Shown piece by piece: positions 1 through 10,250 of a stretch of 29,455 nt of DNA. Position 1 is the stretch's first letter, and each line of letters starts with the position of its first letter. Origin of the DNA: Phallusia fumigata (taxonomy: Eukaryota; Chordata; Ascidiacea; Phlebobranchia; Ascidiidae). Where the stretch lies: positions 1 through 29,455 of the forward strand of contig QXVZ01011104.1 in the NCBI GenBank assembly GCA_008931825.1, read 5' to 3'. Position numbers and translations under genes: made by a program. Below the pieces are notes generated by a model. That model saw only the letters and a list, made by a program, of their open reading frames with translations, had not been told where the DNA came from and searched no databases.

Positions 1-401
1 CATAACTATGTTCTTATTTAGTGTTTTAGATTAGTGCAGAGTTTCTTTAATGTAGAAAAGACCTAAGAAGTACATTTTTAAGCAACTCATTTGGTCTGCT
101 AAATAGAACAAAAAAGTTAATTCTTTACTAAAATAATTTGTTTGAGAAAAACTATTGCCATACACCCATACAACACAAGTGTTTGTCAAAAATAAACTGT
201 AAGACATTTTTGTATGCTTCATGCATTTTAGGAATAGAAACACTTTGTTACTAATCTATTGATATGTCAAAGATGTGTGACATCATAATACATTAAGCGT
301 TAAAATGAGATGTGAAGTTCTCGGCCAAAAAAAACACTTTGCAACTTTGGAGCCTTAATTACTAGCTTATTCATGTTAACAATGGAAAATTTTCTACATA
401 C
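1..401 (-). other. Intron of SLC35A-like gene reaching the window edge
   Basis: No exon is recognisable. The minus-strand donor gtatgt of the preceding coding exon lies at 396-401, so this is the start of an intron whose next exon is outside the window. A frame at 31-243 on the minus strand has no SLC35A similarity and is treated as chance. Confidence 0.6.
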
Positions 402-2217
402 CCATTTGAAAATTTCGGATCCACAAGGAAAATTTCTGCTGTTTTAAAAGTAGTTCAAAATAAACTCCAGCAAAACCGCTTGTAAGACAAGCAAGTACAA
501 TCACCAGCACACCGAATAGGTGATTACTCCAAACTACATCGATTTTATCTTCTGAATCAGTTGGAAACTGTAACAATGAAAGACGAAAATTGATACATCA
601 TAAAAACAGGGTTATACCCTCACTAAAACTGGTTGGAATTATTTTATTTTACAATGAACCACTATAAAAATTAATGCACAATTGAATCCAAAGTGTGAAT
701 GATAGTAAAGAGGTTTGTTCTTAGGGTTTTTGAAAATACAGTAACCACTACAAAACTTACTTGCACCATTGCAACTCCAATCATTAAAAACACCAAAGAT
801 CCCCATTGTTGGGATGACAATGATTTCTTTAATAACACAACGGAAAACATGGCGGTAGTTAAAATCTTCAATTGGTATGTTATCTGCAAAAACACATTTG
901 TTATGATTTGTTTGTAGTTGTCAGTATTGGCTAAGATAATACATGTGACATGCTTTGTTAATGTCACTGACTAAGCCTGGATAAATTTTTAGCCAAACAG
1001 TTTGATGATTCATTCATGTAAAACATTTTCTCACAAATGCTGCCGTTGTCTTCAGGAAGACAAAAAGTCATTTATGCAAACATTGCAGGCTTGTTTCGGT
1101 TAGCATTATTTATAAATGGAAAACAGGCACTTGGGATAATTGGGTATTTATTTAGATATTTGGGGAAAATTGTTACTGTAATTGCCCCAGCATTCACGAG
1201 ATTGGTAGTTTAAACTCCACTTGTTTTAACTAAAACAATCTACTTGATGGCATTGCTTCATTAAAACTACAATATAGCAAGTAGCTTGGCAATAGAAAAT
1301 ATATTGTTCCACCTATCAAAGATAAAAAAGAAACAAAACACATTTTCTTACTTGAAAAGTAGCGGCATCAAGGTAAGAGAGAGCAATAAACAGAAGATTG
1401 TTCTGGACTGCGTAAATTCCCGATGGGACGGCGATTTTTAAAAGGTCGGAAGGATGACTGAAAGTCGCAGTGTTAATGACCTGGAAAAACTTTTTCAATT
1501 CATACTCTGCAAAGGAAAAAAGGTTATATGTTCATCATGTGCTAATTTAATGATTGTGTGGTTTTAATTAGAACAAACAACATTAACTGTAAATGCAAAA
1601 AAGCTAAAATTGGCATCAATGAAAACCATGTATTTTGTGCATTACACAATTACAGCTCAGCTGTGTCTGGAAGGGCAGTTGGCAAACTGTGGACAAAGAC
1701 CCAGTAATTGGCCTCATAGGTAATGTTTAACTTAACCACAGGCAGTTGATCTAAGAAATAAAACTGTTTTATCTTTGGCAAAATGTGTCTTTCATGAAAA
1801 ACTAAGCTACTGCTCTTCGTTGTGTGTTTAACTATTAAAGTTTAGACTTTAAACAATGGATTTAACATTGGAAAGTCATACACAGATATTAAACAGTGGC
1901 CTGTCACACTATTTAGATGAAGAAATTTTTGATAAACCTTGTAAGCTGTGAACCATTTTTGTTTACATGTGGGCCAACAACTAAAAAAATTAAAAACCAC
2001 GGGTTCAGAAATCCTATTCAAACTTACTTGATTGGCAGAATATCACAACCAAACTGGTGAGGAATTTTAAAATTTCTGACAGAAAAACAACCGATGTTGA
2101 GACGTATCTCGGTCCAACAGTGGTAACTGTCTGTGAATAGCGTGACGTCAAAATCATCAGTGAGTTTTGCAACACCAGCAAGCACAGAGCCACATACTTT
2201 GCAGTACTCGTGCTCAT
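402..2217 (-). CDS. SLC35A3: SLC35A-type Golgi nucleotide-sugar transporter, N-terminal two thirds (4 exons)
   Basis: Exons on the minus strand: 2217-2028 (ATG at 2217, ends phase 1), 1506-1352 (phase 1 to 0), 883-761 (phase 0) and 567-402 (ends phase 1). All have GT-AG borders and their frames join without a break to about 211 codons. Visible hallmarks of the family are GPRYVST in exon 1, [17 protein letters not shown] and YLDAATFQ in exon 2, [15 protein letters not shown] in exon 3, and [11 protein letters not shown] and LWIRNFQMG in exon 4. These proteins are ten-helix antiporters that bring nucleotide sugars into the Golgi lumen in exchange for nucleotide monophosphates. GPRY and PSGIY resemble SLC35A3 (UDP-GlcNAc) more than SLC35A2, but substrate and orthology are inferred. 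Human SLC35A3 has 325 residues as I recall, so about 115 C-terminal residues lie left of the window. Exon 1 is repeated at 4342-4531 by contig overlap. Confidence 0.85.
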
Positions 2218-2226
2218 ACTGCACAA

Positions 2227-3416
2227 GATGTGGCTGTTATTTACAAATTTACAAAATGTGGAAATCTAAAAATACAAGTGTGATAATATCAACAACAAGT
2301 TCACATGTAAATGAGCAAAAATCTGTCTAAGTTTACACTTCAAATAGATTGTAACATTTTGGGTTGTTATACGCAGCAAACTATTTTAAAAACGTTAAGA
2401 TAGTTGTGAATCAGGGGTTCAAAATGTCATAAGATAAACACAGTTTCTTGTTGACAATTTTCACTACAATGTAACATTTACAAAAAACTAGTTTGTTGCA
2501 GTTGAGTGCAGAAAGCATTCTTGTCAGCCCACTTTTAGTGTACATAACTGTTACTACACCTATTGTACAATTGTAAACAGGTAATGTGAAAAAAATGCAG
2601 TATGTCAATTTTATAATTTCAGAAGGAATTTTGCAGGACAAAGAGCCATTGCAAAAAAAATACACTTCGTGAAACTTACAACATGAACTAATGTCTGTTA
2701 GGTATCATGACCCCTGCATGCGACAGGAAGTGATGCTTATGACATAAAACTGTTTTCTAATCAGAGTAATTCGATCAGCTACTACGGCTCAGATACATAC
2801 AATATGTGCATACACATAAGCGCATTTTTTAAGCTATTTGTGTTCAGTTTGGGGGCAATCTGAATGTGGACATATTCACACAACTAAAAGGTAAAGTGTT
2901 ACACACTAACATACAAGGCACTTCCTTAAAAAAATAAAGCTGTTTGAAATGAAACATGCAATAACTTGATATTTTGCATGATTTAAAATGTGGAAATTTG
3001 CAATCTACACAATGCAACATTTGGAAGCAAACTAGTGAACTAAGGTACAGAAACCAAACACACTCGCTCAAAATATAAGACGGTTGAATAGAAACAACAG
3101 TAAGAATATTCAAATAGGTCACTTTTGGAATCGATTGTCTTCCCTGAATGAAAGAAGTAACAAGTGGAACATAACGCTATGAAAAGTGCAATATTTCACA
3201 GGTGCATGCATGCATAAGATATTAACAGTAATACAGCTCTTTTAAAAAAGACTAGCTACACATAGGTATAAGATAGTGCATACTAAGAAAAACAAAGTGC
3301 AATAGGTTACATTGTTTGGTTAAGTTTTGGTTAAACTCAATACATAAAGTTTTGCTCCGCAAAAAACACTACTTACAAAACCCCGACCATTAAAACAATT
3401 AAACTGTCTGCAACAC
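2227..3416. other. Intergenic region between TRPV 3' end and SLC35A first coding exon (left copy)
   Basis: AT-rich and without a convincing coding frame. It holds the 5' flank of the SLC35A-like gene and the 3' flank of TRPV, both transcribed leftward. The same interval is present with a few percent divergence at 4541-5782. No RNA gene or complete mobile element was recognised. Confidence 0.6.
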
Positions 3417-4280
3417 TTAAACTACAGCATTGACTCTGTGTGAATGACTTGACGTACTTCCCGCATTTGAAACTGTACTGTTACGTCTTGAGAATGATTT
3501 CTGTAGTTGTGATGTCACAGCTGAGAGTAGATTTTCCGCTGGATTATCATCAGCATCCTCCTCCTCTCCAAACTCTGGCTCCCTCGGAGCATGCTCTGCC
3601 AGGAAACTTGTCATTCCAGCTAGACTGTGGATCTGCAACTTCGCTTGGGCTTCTTCCTCTGCTGCTGCTTTTGCTTCAACAGCTTTTTTACCCACTGACC
3701 TCCAACCACGTTGCAAGGTTCGACGCCGTTCGGTTTCCGATGTTTGCTGATGTCTGATCACCATTAAAGCCCGAGCATCATACTCAATGCTTTTATTTTT
3801 TTCTTCTTCAGTAACAGCTGCTCCTTCACTTGATACACGTTCAGTGTTGATGTCCATGTCATACAACTGCTGGAATTCACGTTTTTGTGAGTTTCGATGT
3901 GATCTCTCCATTGTAACAACCATCGCTGCCCACTGCTGTTTCCAGACCTTTTCCGACCGGTTTGTGATCTTATCAAAAGTCCTGGTCATCATAGCAATGA
4001 GCATGTTCAAGAGCAGGATGTGCACGATAACCATGAATATGATGAAAAGAATGATGGAAAGAGAGGAGTATTTTCCTCTCAGAATGTCTTGGTGATTAAA
4101 CTCCCCAAAGCTCATTTGGAAAAGGGTCATAGCGCTTCCTTGGGGGGTTGAAAAGGCAGCAATATTTTGTCCCTCATATTGGTAGTAAAATGCCACTGTG
4201 GATGTCAGAATGATTATGATGTAAATTATGACAAATCGGAAAAGGTCAGAGGTCAGAATTTTGTAAATCATAATTATCAG
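3417..4280 (-). CDS. TRPV channel C-terminal fragment (redundant contig end)
   Basis: The frame encodes the last ~285 residues of the TRPV protein at 5783-8308, from the S4-S5 linker through S5, pore, S6, TRP helix and the Glu-rich tail to the same stop. The protein is the same as that of the full copy. It is cut at its 5' end by the N at 4281, not by a stop or splice site. The likely explanation is the same gene sequenced on an unmerged contig, not a second gene or a pseudogene. Confidence 0.85.
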   Translation of the reverse strand: MIIMIYKILTSDLFRFVIIYIIIILTSTVAFYYQYEGQNIAAFSTPQGSAMTLFQMSFGEFNHQDILRGKYSSLSIILFIIFMVIVHILLLNMLIAMMTRTFDKITNRSEKVWKQQWAAMVVTMERSHRNSQKREFQQLYDMDINTERVSSEGAAVTEEEKNKSIEYDARALMVIRHQQTSETERRRTLQRGWRSVGKKAVEAKAAAEEEAQAKLQIHSLAGMTSFLAEHAPREPEFGEEEDADDNPAENLLSAVTSQLQKSFSRRNSTVSNAGSTSSHSHRVNAVV

Positions 4281-4281
4281 N
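4281..4281. other. Assembly join (single N)
   Basis: Sequence immediately before the N (TRPV, ending tatcag) reappears ending at 6646. Sequence immediately after it (tgtgggccaac) first appears at 1968. The N therefore joins two overlapping contigs placed end to end. Confidence 0.9.
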
Positions 4282-4341
4282 TGTGGGCCAACAACTAAAA
4301 AAATTAAAAACCACGGGTTCAGAAATCCTATTCAAACTTAC

Positions 4342-4531
4342 TTGATTGGCAGAATATCACAACCAAACTGGTGAGGAATTTTAAAATTTCTGACAGAAAA
4401 ACAACCGATGTTGAGACGTATCTCGGTCCAACAGTGGTAACTGTCTGTGAATAGCGTGACGTCAAAATCATCAGTGAGTTTTGCAACACCAGCAAGCACA
4501 GAGCCACATACTTTGCAGTACTCGTGCTCAT
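4342..4531 (-). CDS. SLC35A3: SLC35A-like exon 1, second copy (contig overlap)
   Basis: Same 190-base coding exon as 2028-2217, with ATG at 4531 and donor gtaagt at 4336-4341. It encodes the first membrane helix and the GPRYVST motif. No further SLC35A exons follow on this side, because downstream exons would lie to the left across the join at 4281. It should be merged with the gene at 402-2217. Confidence 0.8.
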
Positions 4532-4540
4532 ACTGCACAA

Positions 4541-5782
4541 GATGTGGCTGTTATTTACAAATTTACAAAATGTGGAAATCTAAAAATACAAGTGTGATAA
4601 TATCAACAACAAGTTCACATGTAAATGAGCAAAAAAATCTGTCTAAATTTACACTTCAAATAGATTGTAACATTTTGGGTTGTTATACGTTGCAAACTAT
4701 TTCAAAAACGTTAAGATAGCTGTGAATCAGCGGTACAATATGTCATAAGATAAACACAGTTTCTTGTTGACAATTTTCACTACAATGTAACATTTACAAA
4801 AAACTAGTTTGTTGCAGTTTAGTGCAGAAAGCATTCTTGTCAGCCCAATTTTAGTGTACATAACTGTTAATACACCGATTGTACAATTGTAAACAGGTAA
4901 TGTGAAGAAAATGCAGTATGTCGATTTTATAATTTCAGAAGGAATTTAAAAATGTTAAGAATGCAAAAATATGTAAACTTGTTCACTTCAAAATACAATA
5001 GTACAGTACAAAAAGCCATTGCAAAAAAATACACTTCGTGAAACTTACAACATGAACTAATGTATGTTAGGTATCATGACCCCTGCATGCGACAGGAAGT
5101 GATGCTTATGACATAAAACTGTTTTCTAATCAGAGTAATTCTATCAGCTACTACGGCTCAGATGCATACAATATGTTCATACACATAAGCGCATTTTTTA
5201 AGCTATTTGTGTTCGGTTTGGGGGCAATATAAGTGTGGACATATTCACACAACTAAAAGGTAAAGTGTTACACACTAACATACAAGGTGCTTCCTTAAAA
5301 AAATAAAGCTGTTTAAAATGAAACATGCAATAACTTGATATTTTGCATGATTTAAAATGTGGAAATTCGTAATCTACACAATGCAACATAAGGGTACAGA
5401 AACCAAACACACTCGCTCAAAATATAAGATGGTAGAATAGAAACAACAGTAACAATATTCAAATAGGTCACTTTTGGAATCGATTGTCTTCCCTGAATGA
5501 AAGAAGTAACAAGTGGAACATAACGCTATGAAAAGTGCAATATTTCACAGGTGCATGTATGCGTAAGATATTAGATACAGCTCTTTAAAAAATAAGATAC
5601 AGCTCTTTAAAAAAAGACTAGCTACACATAGGTATAAGATAGTGCATACTAAGAAAAACAAAGTGCAATAGGTTACATTGTTTGTTTAAGTTTTGGTTAA
5701 ACTCAATACATAAAGTTTTGCTCCACAAAAAATACTACCTACAAAACCCTGACCATTAAAAGAATTAAACTGTCTGGAACAA
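4541..5782. other. Intergenic region between TRPV and SLC35A (right copy)
   Basis: Non-coding, about 1.2 kb. It differs from 2227-3416 by small indels, including a local direct duplication of a piece reading agatacagctctttaaaaa near 5571-5612. No promoter motif or RNA gene was recognised. Confidence 0.55.
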
Positions 5783-8308
5783 TTAAACCACAGCATTGAC
5801 TCTGTGTGAATGACTTGACGTACTTCCCGCATTTGAAACTGTACTGTTACGTCTTGAGAATGATTTCTGTAGTTGTGATGTCACAGCTGAGAGTAGATTT
5901 TCCGCTGGATTATCATCAGCATCCTCCTCCTCTCCAAACTCTGGCTCCCTCGGAGCATGCTCTGCCAGGAAACTTGTCATTCCAGCTAGACTGTGGATCT
6001 GCAACTTCGCTTGGGCTTCTTCCTCTGCTGCTGCTTTTGCTTCAACAGCTTTTTTACCCACTGACCTCCAACCACGTTGCAAGGTTCGACGCCGTTCGGT
6101 TTCCGATGTTTGCTGATGTCTGATCACCATTAAAGCCCGAGCATCATACTCAATGCTTTTATTTTTTTCTTCTTCAGTAACAGCTGCTCCTTCACTTGAT
6201 ACACGTTCAGTGTTGATGTCCATGTCATACAACTGCTGGAATTCACGTTTTTGTGAGTTTCGATGTGATCTCTCCATTGTAACAACCATCGCTGCCCACT
6301 GCTGTTTCCAGACCTTTTCCGACCGGTTTGTGATCTTATCAAAAGTCCTGGTCATCATAGCAATGAGCATGTTCAAGAGCAGGATGTGCACGATAACCAT
6401 GAATATGATGAAAAGAATGATGGAAAGAGAGGAGTATTTTCCTCTCAGAATGTCTTGGTGATTAAACTCCCCAAAGCTCATTTGGAAAAGGGTCATAGCG
6501 CTTCCTTGGGGGGTTGAAAAGGCAGCAATATTTTGTCCCTCATATTGGTAGTAAAATGCCACTGTGGATGTCAGAATGATTATGATGTAAATTATGACAA
6601 ATCGGAAAAGGTCAGAGGTCAGAATTTTGTAAATCATAATTATCAGCGGCCCAAAAAGTGACAAGCTCCGCAAGAAGAACAACAGATACGACCATAAACC
6701 TGGAATAGCAAAGACAAGAAGCCAAATTTCAACATCATATAGTTCAAGAAATCTAAATGGAATGCAGAGAAGAATAAGAATGGTTGCAAGAAGATACACA
6801 ACCCGGGATGGAATTGCAACAACATTCTGCAAAAACCCTATTAAAGACTCCAAGTAGATTTCACGACACATATAGAAAAGCACAAACAGACAAATCAAAA
6901 CTGTCAGCCCTTCAAACACGTATCTGGCTATGTCTTGTGCACTGGTTCCGTATCTGAGGTCTGTCTGTGTATCTGGCCGAAGGTAGACTGCAGTCGACAT
7001 GATCGCAATGTGCAGTATGTAGTAGAACAACAAGCGAAGAAACTTTGCCTTGGCAAAGTGTTTCCACTTTTCCTTTAAAAGTTGGTGCACAACGTTGTTG
7101 GACACCATGTCGAGGTGCCCCTGTTTCGTGCCACGAATTATCATCATCAAGGCTGAATTCCAATCTGTTTTACCCTTCGGTCCTATGGTGTCAAGTGACT
7201 TGAGAGGGTAGACTGAGCATGTAACAGTGTTGTACGACCAGTACTCCTTGGAAGATATTTCCAGAATCTTCTCAAACATTTCTTTGCGTCCAAGTTTGGC
7301 CGCCAGGGCAAGAGGTGTCAGGCCGTCCTTGTTGGTCACATCAGGTTTCGCCGCCCATTGACTGTGCTTCACAGCATGGTAGTACATATCTGGCTGATCA
7401 TGTATGACTGTTAAATGCAGGACAGTGTTCCCAAATCTATCCTGCAGTGTTGGATTGCAGCCATGTTTAATTAAAAGATCGTATATCTCACGATTTCCTG
7501 AACTGGCAGCAAATGAAAGAGGGAATTCACCGTAGTAGGCATAACCTTCAAACTTATGCTTTCGGAGTTTCACGTCTCCTCTTTTGACATCCATTGGCCG
7601 GAAAAACTTTCCACGAGCACGTGCATGGCGAATTTTTTCAAGGTGCTCGCCAGTGCTCAGTAAAAGATTTACAGCCTTTACATTTTCCTGAATGATTGCT
7701 AAGTGCAAGCATGACTCACCAAAATATTCTGACCCCTCATAGAGATCAATAGCAAGTTCTGGGTAGATCTCCAGAATTGCACGAGCGATATTTATGTGCT
7801 TCTCTGAGTTGTTGAGAAACAACAAGTGCATTGGGGTTTCACCAACTGCTCCACGTTTGTCGATTTTCCATTTGATGCTGTGCTCATTGTAACTATTTAT
7901 CACGGTTTCAAGTGATGCTACAGAATAATTAGTTGCTGTATCATCTTCCATGAAGCCATCGACAACCTCTTCATTTTTCTCCTTGTGCTTCATATACTTG
8001 TTGGCGATCTTTCTCTGCTTGCACGACCAGTCGTGGTACATTTCCTTAGTCATGGTGCAGCTTTCCTCATGAAGGTAATCCTTTCGGACTTTGGTGTTAA
8101 AATACTCCTGGATTCTTGCCTTTTTCTTTGCGAATGACTCTTTGGGCCCATTCTGGTCATAAACATCAATAAATTTTCCGCCACCACCAAAGTTGACCAT
8201 ATCATAAACTTCATTGTTTTTCATGCGTTCGTTTTGCTGCTTCCATTCTGAATCAGAGTCAATTCCACCCTTTGATGTAATGTAGAAGAATTTCCTTACA
8301 CTTTTCAT
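5783..8308 (-). CDS. TRPV-family cation channel, 841 aa, no introns in the coding region
   Basis: A transient receptor potential vanilloid-type subunit; such channels are tetrameric, calcium-permeable plasma-membrane or ciliary cation channels. Order of parts: N-terminal region 1-150; ankyrin repeats about 155-350 (GETPMHLL, GESCLHLAI, GEFPLSFAAS, GNTVLHLTV, DGLTPLALAA); S1 about 423-443; S2 462-481; S3 503-523; S4 528-548; S5 566-588; pore loop 602-618 with filter-like MSFGEF; S6 627-652 (LLLNMLIAMM); TRP helix 662-681 (SEKVWKQQW, ER); a charged, Glu/Ala-rich tail with a Ser-rich end. The VWKQQWA and ER features and the FGEF filter look closer to invertebrate OSM-9/Inactive/Nanchung-type TRPVs than to vertebrate TRPV1-4 (GMGD), which is an inference from memory. 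Length is normal for the family. Start ATG at 8308 gives the full N-terminus; a likely 5' leader splice acceptor lies at 8358-8360. The full frame in one exon is unusual for TRPV. Confidence 0.93.
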   Translation of the reverse strand: MKSVRKFFYITSKGGIDSDSEWKQQNERMKNNEVYDMVNFGGGGKFIDVYDQNGPKESFAKKKARIQEYFNTKVRKDYLHEESCTMTKEMYHDWSCKQRKIANKYMKHKEKNEEVVDGFMEDDTATNYSVASLETVINSYNEHSIKWKIDKRGAVGETPMHLLFLNNSEKHINIARAILEIYPELAIDLYEGSEYFGESCLHLAIIQENVKAVNLLLSTGEHLEKIRHARARGKFFRPMDVKRGDVKLRKHKFEGYAYYGEFPLSFAASSGNREIYDLLIKHGCNPTLQDRFGNTVLHLTVIHDQPDMYYHAVKHSQWAAKPDVTNKDGLTPLALAAKLGRKEMFEKILEISSKEYWSYNTVTCSVYPLKSLDTIGPKGKTDWNSALMMIIRGTKQGHLDMVSNNVVHQLLKEKWKHFAKAKFLRLLFYYILHIAIMSTAVYLRPDTQTDLRYGTSAQDIARYVFEGLTVLICLFVLFYMCREIYLESLIGFLQNVVAIPSRVVYLLATILILLCIPFRFLELYDVEIWLLVFAIPGLWSYLLFFLRSLSLFGPLIIMIYKILTSDLFRFVIIYIIIILTSTVAFYYQYEGQNIAAFSTPQGSAMTLFQMSFGEFNHQDILRGKYSSLSIILFIIFMVIVHILLLNMLIAMMTRTFDKITNRSEKVWKQQWAAMVVTMERSHRNSQKREFQQLYDMDINTERVSSEGAAVTEEEKNKSIEYDARALMVIRHQQTSETERRRTLQRGWRSVGKKAVEAKAAAEEEAQAKLQIHSLAGMTSFLAEHAPREPEFGEEEDADDNPAENLLSAVTSQLQKSFSRRNSTVSNAGSTSSHSHRVNAVV

Positions 8309-8360
8309 GATTACAACTCACCTAACTTTTCATGTTTAAAACCAAGTGCAGCTTTGCCTG
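8309..8360 (-). promoter_or_regulatory. TRPV 5' leader with acceptor-like site and 3-codon upstream ORF
   Basis: Read on the minus strand, gcgtttttcag (ending at 8358) is a good splice acceptor about 50 bases before the TRPV ATG. The leader would hold a minimal upstream ORF ATG AAA AGT TAG (8333-8322), whose first three codons match those of the main start. Whether the leader is cis-spliced or trans-spliced cannot be told here. Confidence 0.35.
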
Positions 8361-8906
8361 AAAAACGCATAAAAATTGCCTAAGTTTTACATGGTATTTG
8401 TCAAAAAATGTTCCTTAACCTGTATTGCAATAGTTGTTTGATGATCTTGATCGAATTTCGTTTTCGTTGCGTTACTCTGTATTTTTATTTATTTCAGCAA
8501 TAAATGGGGCAGCAAGTATAAACGGGGGTTGCTGCAACTCAAAATGCAGGAAGCAATTAGGAAATTAAAAAACCTGCTAAATCATATGCCAAAAGCAGCT
8601 TAATAACCTATAAATAAGTATTAAATTTTTGCACAAGTTGTCAGACTCAGACCAGTGACCACCAACGTAGCAAAGATGTTGACCGGTATTAAGAAGTAAA
8701 TTAAACTTTCATCCGGGGCAGGGTTGTCCGCTATTTCTTTTTGTTCCCGGAATAATAACGTTTTGTGAACCCCTTTTGTGACTATTAAGGAAAGAATAAA
8801 CACGAATTATAACGAAATAATACGATAAAAAAATTTTGGATTTTCGGAACTTGGATTACTAAACTTCAATAGAATGCAATCTAAAAAGTGTTGGATAATT
8901 TAAAAC
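8361..8906. other. TRPV upstream region
   Basis: Non-coding upstream flank of TRPV apart from one doubtful minus-strand frame at 8621-8803, listed separately. No TATA box or other clear promoter element was recognised. Confidence 0.4.
8621..8803 (-). CDS. Possible terminal exon with one hydrophobic helix (doubtful)
   Basis: A minus-strand open stretch ends at a stop at 8621-8623 and encodes a polar segment followed by a helix-like segment, LIYFLIPVNIFATLVVTGL. An acceptor-like ttccttaatag precedes the helix-coding part. The composition looks more coding-like than its AT-rich surroundings. I do not recognise the protein, found no partner exons, and the interval is short enough to be chance. 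Confidence 0.22.
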   Translation of the reverse strand: MFILSLIVTKGVHKTLLFREQKEIADNPAPDESLIYFLIPVNIFATLVVTGLSLTTCAKI

Positions 8907-10183
8907 CCCTTACCCTGGTTACCACGGTGAATCCCCGTGACAAAACCTTTTGTTTTGTTTGTTTTTCCAAACACATCAGATAAGTTCTATGTAGTTTTTT
9001 GCCAATCAAAGATGTTTTATTGACAACTTGAAAATCAAAGTCAAGAACTAAGAAATCGCTAAAATAGGTAAGTTTCGCTTAACCCTACTTGTTGAGAAGT
9101 AACCTATCACATTTTTTTGTTGTGACATTTAAAAAAAATCCAGAAGCCAGTCCCATAGGTATGGTTACGTAAAGTGTTCGCGACATATCTAGAGCAAAGA
9201 CGTAGCCAGGGGTGGCCAGTAGGGGCTGTGCCTATAAATCTCCAAAGTCAAAATTTCTAATTTTGATTTTCGCAAGACAAAAACTTTTTTTCACTATTGT
9301 CTCTAGACGTTGTTTTCTGATTTGGTAGGCGTTGGCTCAAATCACTTTTTCCCGCTTAAATCAAGGATGGTAGAACGATACACACCCAAAGGTATTGTAC
9401 GGTGGTACGAACGCGTACACATAACTCAATACGTATGATGGGCGCGGGCACATAGTGGCAATCCGAAAAATATGCTTTATTAATTACATCAAAAAAATCT
9501 CATAAAAAAGTATTTTTGTGTTAAGATTTCCCCCTCTTGACCCCATGGCATCTTGTAAAAATCCAGAAAACAGTTTATTCCGTTTTGTTGTTTTGTTGAA
9601 AAGAAAAAGTATGCAATTGCTAATTGTTAATTAAAAATTTTTTCTGTGGCCGGCAATAACAAATGCATTTGTGTTGACTAGTATTTGCTATGAGTCAGAT
9701 AGAACAAATTTCAAAACACCATTTCACACACAGTCGAAAGCAATCAGTTTATTAACGTCGCAATCGGTTTCGACGAGCTGCAAACAACTCGCTGGCACAG
9801 CTCCATATGTTTTCGAAATACGAACTCACCATTCTTACAACAAAAACCGGAAATCGGACGTTGTGCAAGCAAGGATGCGTAATCTGCAGCCCAGGCATGC
9901 CACGCAGATGTTTTCCAGATTGCACCACGTGGTTGCTATTCGACAACACCTATTTTTAAACCAGTCATAAAGTGTTTACTGCAGCAAATCGCATTCACAT
10001 CACGTTTTTTCAGGTTTAGTTGTGAAACAATGGCTTTGTCCGGTCACAATCCTGTTTGAGTCATTACGTTGGATGCTGTTGGTTGTTGTTGTTTTTTTGC
10101 GGCTGATGCAACATTTTGCAAACCCTGTTTGTCTTGCGAAATGCCGCGAAAAAGCAGCGGCAACAAAAAGCAATTAATTTTGG
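8907..10183. repeat. Contig-end overlap around the 67-base gap, left copy
   Basis: Repeated at 10251-11526. The first ~630 bases and the last ~230 bases look identical. The part around 9555-9950 carries about a dozen substitutions and a one-base indel. Its position flush against both sides of the N run indicates overlapping contigs of two haplotypes. Confidence 0.85.
9190..9300. repeat. Dispersed-repeat-like segment
   Basis: The segment with gacgtagccaggggtggcc followed by ggggctgtgcc resembles a G-rich motif often met in dispersed repeats of marine invertebrates. Recognition is by general resemblance only. Ends and class are not determined. It appears again at about 10534-10644 because of the contig overlap. 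Confidence 0.3.
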
Positions 10184-10250
10184 NNNNNNNNNNNNNNNNN
10201 NNNNNNNNNNNNNNNNNNNNNNNNNNNNNNNNNNNNNNNNNNNNNNNNNN
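10184..10250. other. Assembly gap, 67 N
   Basis: Run of 67 unknown bases. The flanking sequence on the right (from 10251) repeats 8907 onward, so the real gap may be zero or negative. Confidence 0.95.

Larger units (their letters stand above)
1968..4280. repeat. Contig-end overlap, left copy
   Basis: This stretch is repeated at 4282-6646, immediately after the single N at 4281. Blocks of about 350 bases (SLC35A exon 1) and about 860 bases (TRPV 3' coding) look identical. The 2317-3420 part differs by scattered substitutions and small indels: a piece around 3025-3050 is absent from the other copy, and the other copy has insertions near 4947-5010 and 5575-5600. This is the pattern of two unmerged haplotype contigs rather than a biological tandem duplication. 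It ends abruptly in the middle of the TRPV frame. Confidence 0.85.
4282..6646. repeat. Contig-end overlap, right copy
   Basis: Counterpart of 1968-4280. This copy runs on into the complete TRPV gene, so it is the better one for annotating TRPV. The left copy runs on into the remaining SLC35A exons. Collapsing the two would give one SLC35A-like gene and one TRPV gene about 1.25 kb apart. Confidence 0.85.

Noticed and set aside
3417-4280. Second, truncated TRPV gene or pseudogene
   Set aside because: The protein is the same as the end of the full copy and it is cut at an N; contig overlap explains it.
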